This document shows, in pieces, positions 59,755 through 64,000 of a DNA stretch of 64,000 bases. The stretch's first letter is position 1, and each line of letters opens with the position of its first letter. The notes beneath the pieces are model-generated. The model did not search any database. It was not told the origin of the DNA and saw only the letters and a list, made by a program, of their open reading frames with translations. Made by a program: the position numbers and the translations under genes. This stretch comes from Pogonophryne albipinna (Eukaryota; Chordata; Actinopteri; Perciformes; Artedidraconidae): assembly GCA_028583405.1 (NCBI GenBank), contig CM053256.1, positions 5,279,995 to 5,343,994 on the forward strand, written 5' to 3'.

Positions 59755-62700
59755 TCACTGTGTTTCGTGAAGTTCGTTCTCTGAGTTGCTGGAGCCTTCT
59801 TGTATAGAGCCACATATCATCCACTGTTTGACATAGTTAGAATTGGAGCTGTTGTGATCATGAAACAATTCACAGTCCATCTGCTCTGTCATGTTTGAGT
59901 CTGAGGCTCCAGGGCTGCTGCACTCTCCAAATCCACTGTCAATAGTGTCCAGGTCCATGCGAGGGTAGCCATCTTCTGACTGCTCGTTTGAGGCGAATGA
60001 GACCAGTGATACCCTCTCTGGTTCAATAATCTGAGCAGGCGGCTGAAAGTTTCTATTTTCCTCTAATAAGTCATTAGATATTCCATGTTGTGGTAATAAC
60101 CCACTTTGCCTATGAGGTTCTTCTAAATCATATCGAGCTTGTTCTCTGTTGTCCCCCTCAAATGAACCGATATGTTCTCCATCTTGGTAACTTCTGAAGG
60201 TGTTGACTGAGCTCTGTGACACCCCTTCCTGCTCAAACTCTTCTTCTCCAAACAGCTTTACAGTATGGATGGAGACGTGTCCGGTGGAGTGACCGGCGCC
60301 CTGTGAACTGCCTCCGTCCTGGAAGAACAGCAGCGAGTCGCTGTTTGGCTGCAGCATGTGGAAGAGATTAACACCTCCATTCATCCCGTTGCCCTCCCTG
60401 TTACTTTGCTTCTCGTTGTTCCACTGAAGGACTTTGGGCTGCTTCTCACTAATCATCTGAGCATGAGAGTTGATCCTCACGTAATCACACTCGCTGAAGA
60501 CAGGCTTCACCCACTCCTGCAACAATTAAAGAAAAATAGAACATTGATTTAGAAAATCAGGGGCTCGCGGTTGTATATTGGTTAGTATAGTCAGCATATT
60601 TATTTTATTTGATGTAGTTTGTTAGCTTGCCAATGGAAGCTGACATTATGTTAGTGGTTGTGTAACAGACAATAGTATATTTTGGAAGGTATGGAAGGAA
60701 GCTACATCAAAAACAGTCAATTTCACTGCTATAAAACTCTTGCTTTCTGTGATCTCTGATCTGCCCTTCAGAATAATGTGAATAATGTGTGAACATCTCT
60801 CTTATAATAGACTTTACTCAGATACACGTTGGTGTAGTCAAGGATATATTAGGCAACATAAGAACATGGAGGGGATCTTTAAACTCTAGAGACACGAGAA
60901 TGGTTCTGATCTTCCCTTCGATCTCGCTGCAAGAGAGGAAATGACACACTTGTGACACGCTTTGATAAAAAAAACTTGTCTTTAAAGTGCATGAGGGCAA
61001 CTTTATACCTCATAAATGGAAATAACCTACTCCTTATCTAATCACTTTTTTTTACCACTCTTTCTGCTTGTTTGAAGTGTGGGACACTCGGGCAAGTACC
61101 TAAATGTATTTATTAACGGATGATTTCACAGTGTTCAGCAGGATACATCAGAACATTAAGCTACTATGATGAAGGATCATATACATCTAATAATTAGGCC
61201 GGTACGGACACAACAGGATGCTGAAGTATAGGAAAATATTTCTTGGGTTGTCTGAAGTGAGAACATCAGTTAGTGTCTGAAATGTTGTCTTGTTTCAACA
61301 CGGTTTTTATAATAATTAAATGTTCTTGATTTACACTGAATATATTTATATTTCAAGCAATAAACAGGAGTATTTTCAGTGAGTCCAGATGTGAAAATGA
61401 TGTGGACATATTGCAATGATTCACTCCATTATGAAAAGAGACCATTTTAAGTTTTGCAATCAGTTAAGTAGGTACAATTGTGATTTTGACTTTAATGTAT
61501 ATTGTATGCGACTCTAACACTGTTAACTTTCTGCAGCCATATATAGTCTCCATTCAGCAAAGTGATGACCAGATAAGCATGACTCCGTTTTCATATGCAA
61601 AAGCCACCACATCCTGAGCTACAGAGCTCAACAGCATCTCTGAAAGATAAGCAGTCTGCACCACAAGACTGAGATAGTGCAGTCAAACTAGAACAAAAGG
61701 GCGAGTTCAGTTTTTTGCAGAGATCTTGAAGATTTGATATAGAGGGATTATGTATATAAATATACGTGTGTATATATATACATAATCACGTATATATATA
61801 TATATATTATATACGTGTACATATATATATACATACACAGCATTTTTTAAGAGTAAAAAGCATTATACTTCAAAGCTGTCAAAGCACTACACACCGCAGA
61901 CCAATACAATGTTGTTTCACTGTCAGTAATACACAGTTACAGATTTTTGCAGGAGATTTAGGGTGATGTATAAGTGCGTTTTGGGAAATTCAACAGTTTG
62001 ATGAATTTGAGAGTGCAATATTCACATTCTAGCGCACTATCTGTATTTAAAGAATGATTTTTAGGTCCAAACACTGGGGCCTACATTTTTATTCCTCTCA
62101 AAATTGTGGACCAAAAGTGGACTGCAGATTACTGTCAACATCTTATTCCTTTTAAATGTGTCTTATTTCCACTAAATTCCTCAAAAAAAGACCTGTGTGA
62201 ACAGCCTAGGTAAAAGAAGCCATTTCATTTACTCCATGTAACAATTTAATTTAATTCACTTGCCCTTTCTGACATAATTTGCCTTTGTGCCACAGACAAT
62301 ATCTAATTTCACATATTGTTCCATACCATATTACTATATTATATGTATTATTATGTTTTTATTTACTAATTGTCTGTTTTAAACAAGCTTGCCTTACCCC
62401 ATTTCAGGACAAAGTATTTGAAATTGATTCAAATGAAAGCAGAACTTTGTCCTCATAAGGCTCAGTTAAGCACTTTTAAAAGGCTACAAAAGCTACCTCT
62501 CCCTTTCAGTACTTCCTCTCTCAAAGCATGGTTTCTATGTTTATTTGATGCAGTAGCGCATTCTGCTGACCAATGCTTGTAACTGCACTCAGATTTTGGA
62601 GCTAGACGTAGTAACAACGTGACACTACAAGCAGAATACTCCAATACACATTGGATTATATTACAGGGGTGACGATAAAGATACGGTATTTTAACAACAC

Positions 62701-63608
62701 TCAATTAATCATATAGGAACATGATGATGGCACAGGTGACACTATAGGCATTTATTGTTCTTTCCACTCAACCTAAACTGTGAGATGAGTTCAGTACACA
62801 AGTGTGAATATACTATAGGTCTTTAATTCCAGGAAAAGATTACTTAAAAGTTACTTCCAAACATCAAGATACAGTATGATACCAGACAACATCTCTGGCA
62901 CACCCCTGATGATAATAATACTACTACTGTGGTACACTGTATCAAACTTGAATAGTTTGAACTGTAACTGAGTAACAGTAACACATGCAATGAGTAATGT
63001 GTGTTTCTTTTAAATAGTAAGGTTTTAGTAAAAACATGTGCAGTGACGTTTTGTAGAACATAGAAGATGCAGTCTTTCATAGAAAATAACAATCAGTCTT
63101 TCTTTGGGTGTCAAAAGATAGGAAATATATATTTACATAAGGTGATGGAAAAGATAATGGTTCAAAAGTAAGCTTAACAATAACAATTATAACCCACATA
63201 ATTCTCCCTCTGTGCCCCAAGCAGGTGGAAAACAGGCCTTTTTTAGACTGACAAAATGCACCAGGGGTATTTTCCACTGGGGTGGAACAGGCTGTGATAC
63301 ACAGATATCAACCCACAGCATGTCAGACAGACAGGAAAACAAATGGCCTCTTGAAGCCCCTGCACACTGAGTCATTCAACCCATAAAGGCCTTACATGTG
63401 AAGTCAAGGGAAAGTCCCATCAGTCCAGATGTGCTAAAAAAACCCTGTAGGGCAACACCTGCTGGGTATTTTGGAAACTACACACACAGTCCAGTTAGTT
63501 TTGTTTTCTCTCACCTTGAAGTTCCCTCCATAGCTGAGGTCGAGTGGCTTGAAAAACTCATCTGCTTTGGGGATGAATACAATCTGCTGGAGTTTTTTCT
63601 GCCACCAC
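59755..63608 (-). CDS. il21r: Interleukin-21 receptor, 3' end (last two coding exons)
   Basis: Exons 63608-63515 and 60516-59755 are visible; the extracellular and TM exons lie beyond the right edge. The first (WWQKKLQQIVFIPKADEFFK, then PLDLSYGGNFK) is the juxtamembrane Box1 exon, with splice phases identical to the equivalent exon 7 of the neighbouring receptor. The last exon starts EWVKPVFSECDYVRINSHAQ in phase and encodes a 253-residue Ser/Glu-rich tail. Near its end are DLDTIDSGFGECSSP and YVKQWM, matching the conserved C-terminal block of IL-21R (D-T-x-D-S-G-F and Y-x-x-Q-W), where STAT recruitment occurs. The ligand in fish is IL-21 (family knowledge). Teleosts can carry more than one il21r paralogue, so the number is not assigned. 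Confidence 0.82.
60517..63514 (-). other. Last intron of il21r
   Basis: 2998-bp intron with donor AAG|GTGAGA at 63515/63514 and acceptor TTGTTGCAG before 60516. It contains an AT-rich palindromic (TATA)n/(TACGTG) tract at about 61740-61840. No gene inside. Confidence 0.75.
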
Positions 63609-64000
63609 CTGAAACAAATATGAAATGAATTTTGAATTTCTGTCACTTTTGATGAGCTCATTTTGTTTTCAGTATGTGAGGGCAGATTCAAGTGGTGTCT
63701 AGGAAGGATTATATCTAGCTTGTGTGATCCAAACATTTCCAACAACTCAATGCAAAGTCCTAAAGTCTAAATATATTGAAAAGATAGATTAAATTCACAA
63801 AATGTTTTGATCTAACAAAAGATTATTTTTCAATCCATGTTTGTCTGCTTTTAGCCTTTCAAAAGTAACTTTTCCCCCACTCGCCGTTAGCATTTAAAAA
63901 GTGAGGCAAGAAATGACGTGTTAATTGACTAGCTAATGACTTTAATTAAACAAAGTGCTGTGCATTTTGGGATTTTATTGGCCTCCATGATCACTAATAA
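63609..64000 (-). other. il21r intron running off the window
   Basis: Upstream of the acceptor TTTGTTTCAG|GTGG at 63609. No further exon is seen before the edge. Confidence 0.6.

Noticed and set aside
61740..61845. Palindromic TATATATACGTG tract as a regulatory site
   Set aside because: Simple AT-rich low-complexity sequence in an intron; no evidence of function.

Overview
The window is vertebrate nuclear DNA, most probably from a percomorph-type teleost fish. Genes are split by GT-AG introns and spaced kilobases apart, AT-rich non-coding sequence dominates, and fish-typical mobile elements are present: a Tf1/sushi-type chromovirus, several hAT MITEs, a solo LTR, a LINE and (TG)n arrays. The coding content is the Rapunzel (Rpz) family, known mainly from fish, plus class I cytokine receptors of the common gamma-chain type. 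Every gene I can support lies on the minus strand.

Region 1-39 kb is a cluster of four rapunzel paralogues. Three are full length (391, 393 and 394 aa, at 1.8-3.0, 7.8-9.0 and 30.6-32.0 kb). One is a short form (227 aa, 37.7-38.4 kb) that lacks the C-terminal domain. The third copy has an intron in its coding sequence that the other copies lack. Between the second and third copies sits a 6.3-kb LTR retrotransposon (13721-20065) with 450-bp LTRs differing at only five sites. Its gag and pol are joined by a textbook -1 frameshift signal, its primer-binding site is complementary to its own predicted RNA 5' end, and it carries a C-terminal chromodomain. Its pol is broken by a single-base frameshift and by a 1.1-kb hAT element (17222-18313) with a perfect 8-bp target duplication. 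From 20 to 30.6 kb I see only non-coding DNA and repeats, including an inverted pair of DNA-transposon copies at 24.6-26.2 kb and a (TG)n(G)n tract.

Region 45-49 kb holds a four-exon gene for an uncharacterised 405-aa protein. It has a coiled-coil N-terminus like those seen on fish zinc-finger proteins, an acidic middle, and two copies of a W-x-A-A-S-x-R-Y-Y-A-R-K motif. All splice phases agree.

Region 49.5-64 kb holds two gamma-chain-family cytokine receptors in tandem. The first is complete (eight coding exons, 448 aa: signal peptide, two fibronectin-like modules with WSKWS, TM segment, Box1 and a phosphotyrosine-type tail). The second is the 3' end of an il21r gene (Box1 exon plus a 254-codon last exon with the DSGF and YVKQW tail motifs) that continues past the right edge. 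hAT MITEs, a solo LTR, minisatellites and a decayed LINE lie in and between them.

Together the window looks like a lineage-specific rapunzel expansion next to lymphocyte cytokine-receptor genes, with recent insertions in the gene-poor gaps. The most mechanistically informative sequence is the retrotransposon. Gene names rest on recognising protein motifs by eye; no database search was possible.
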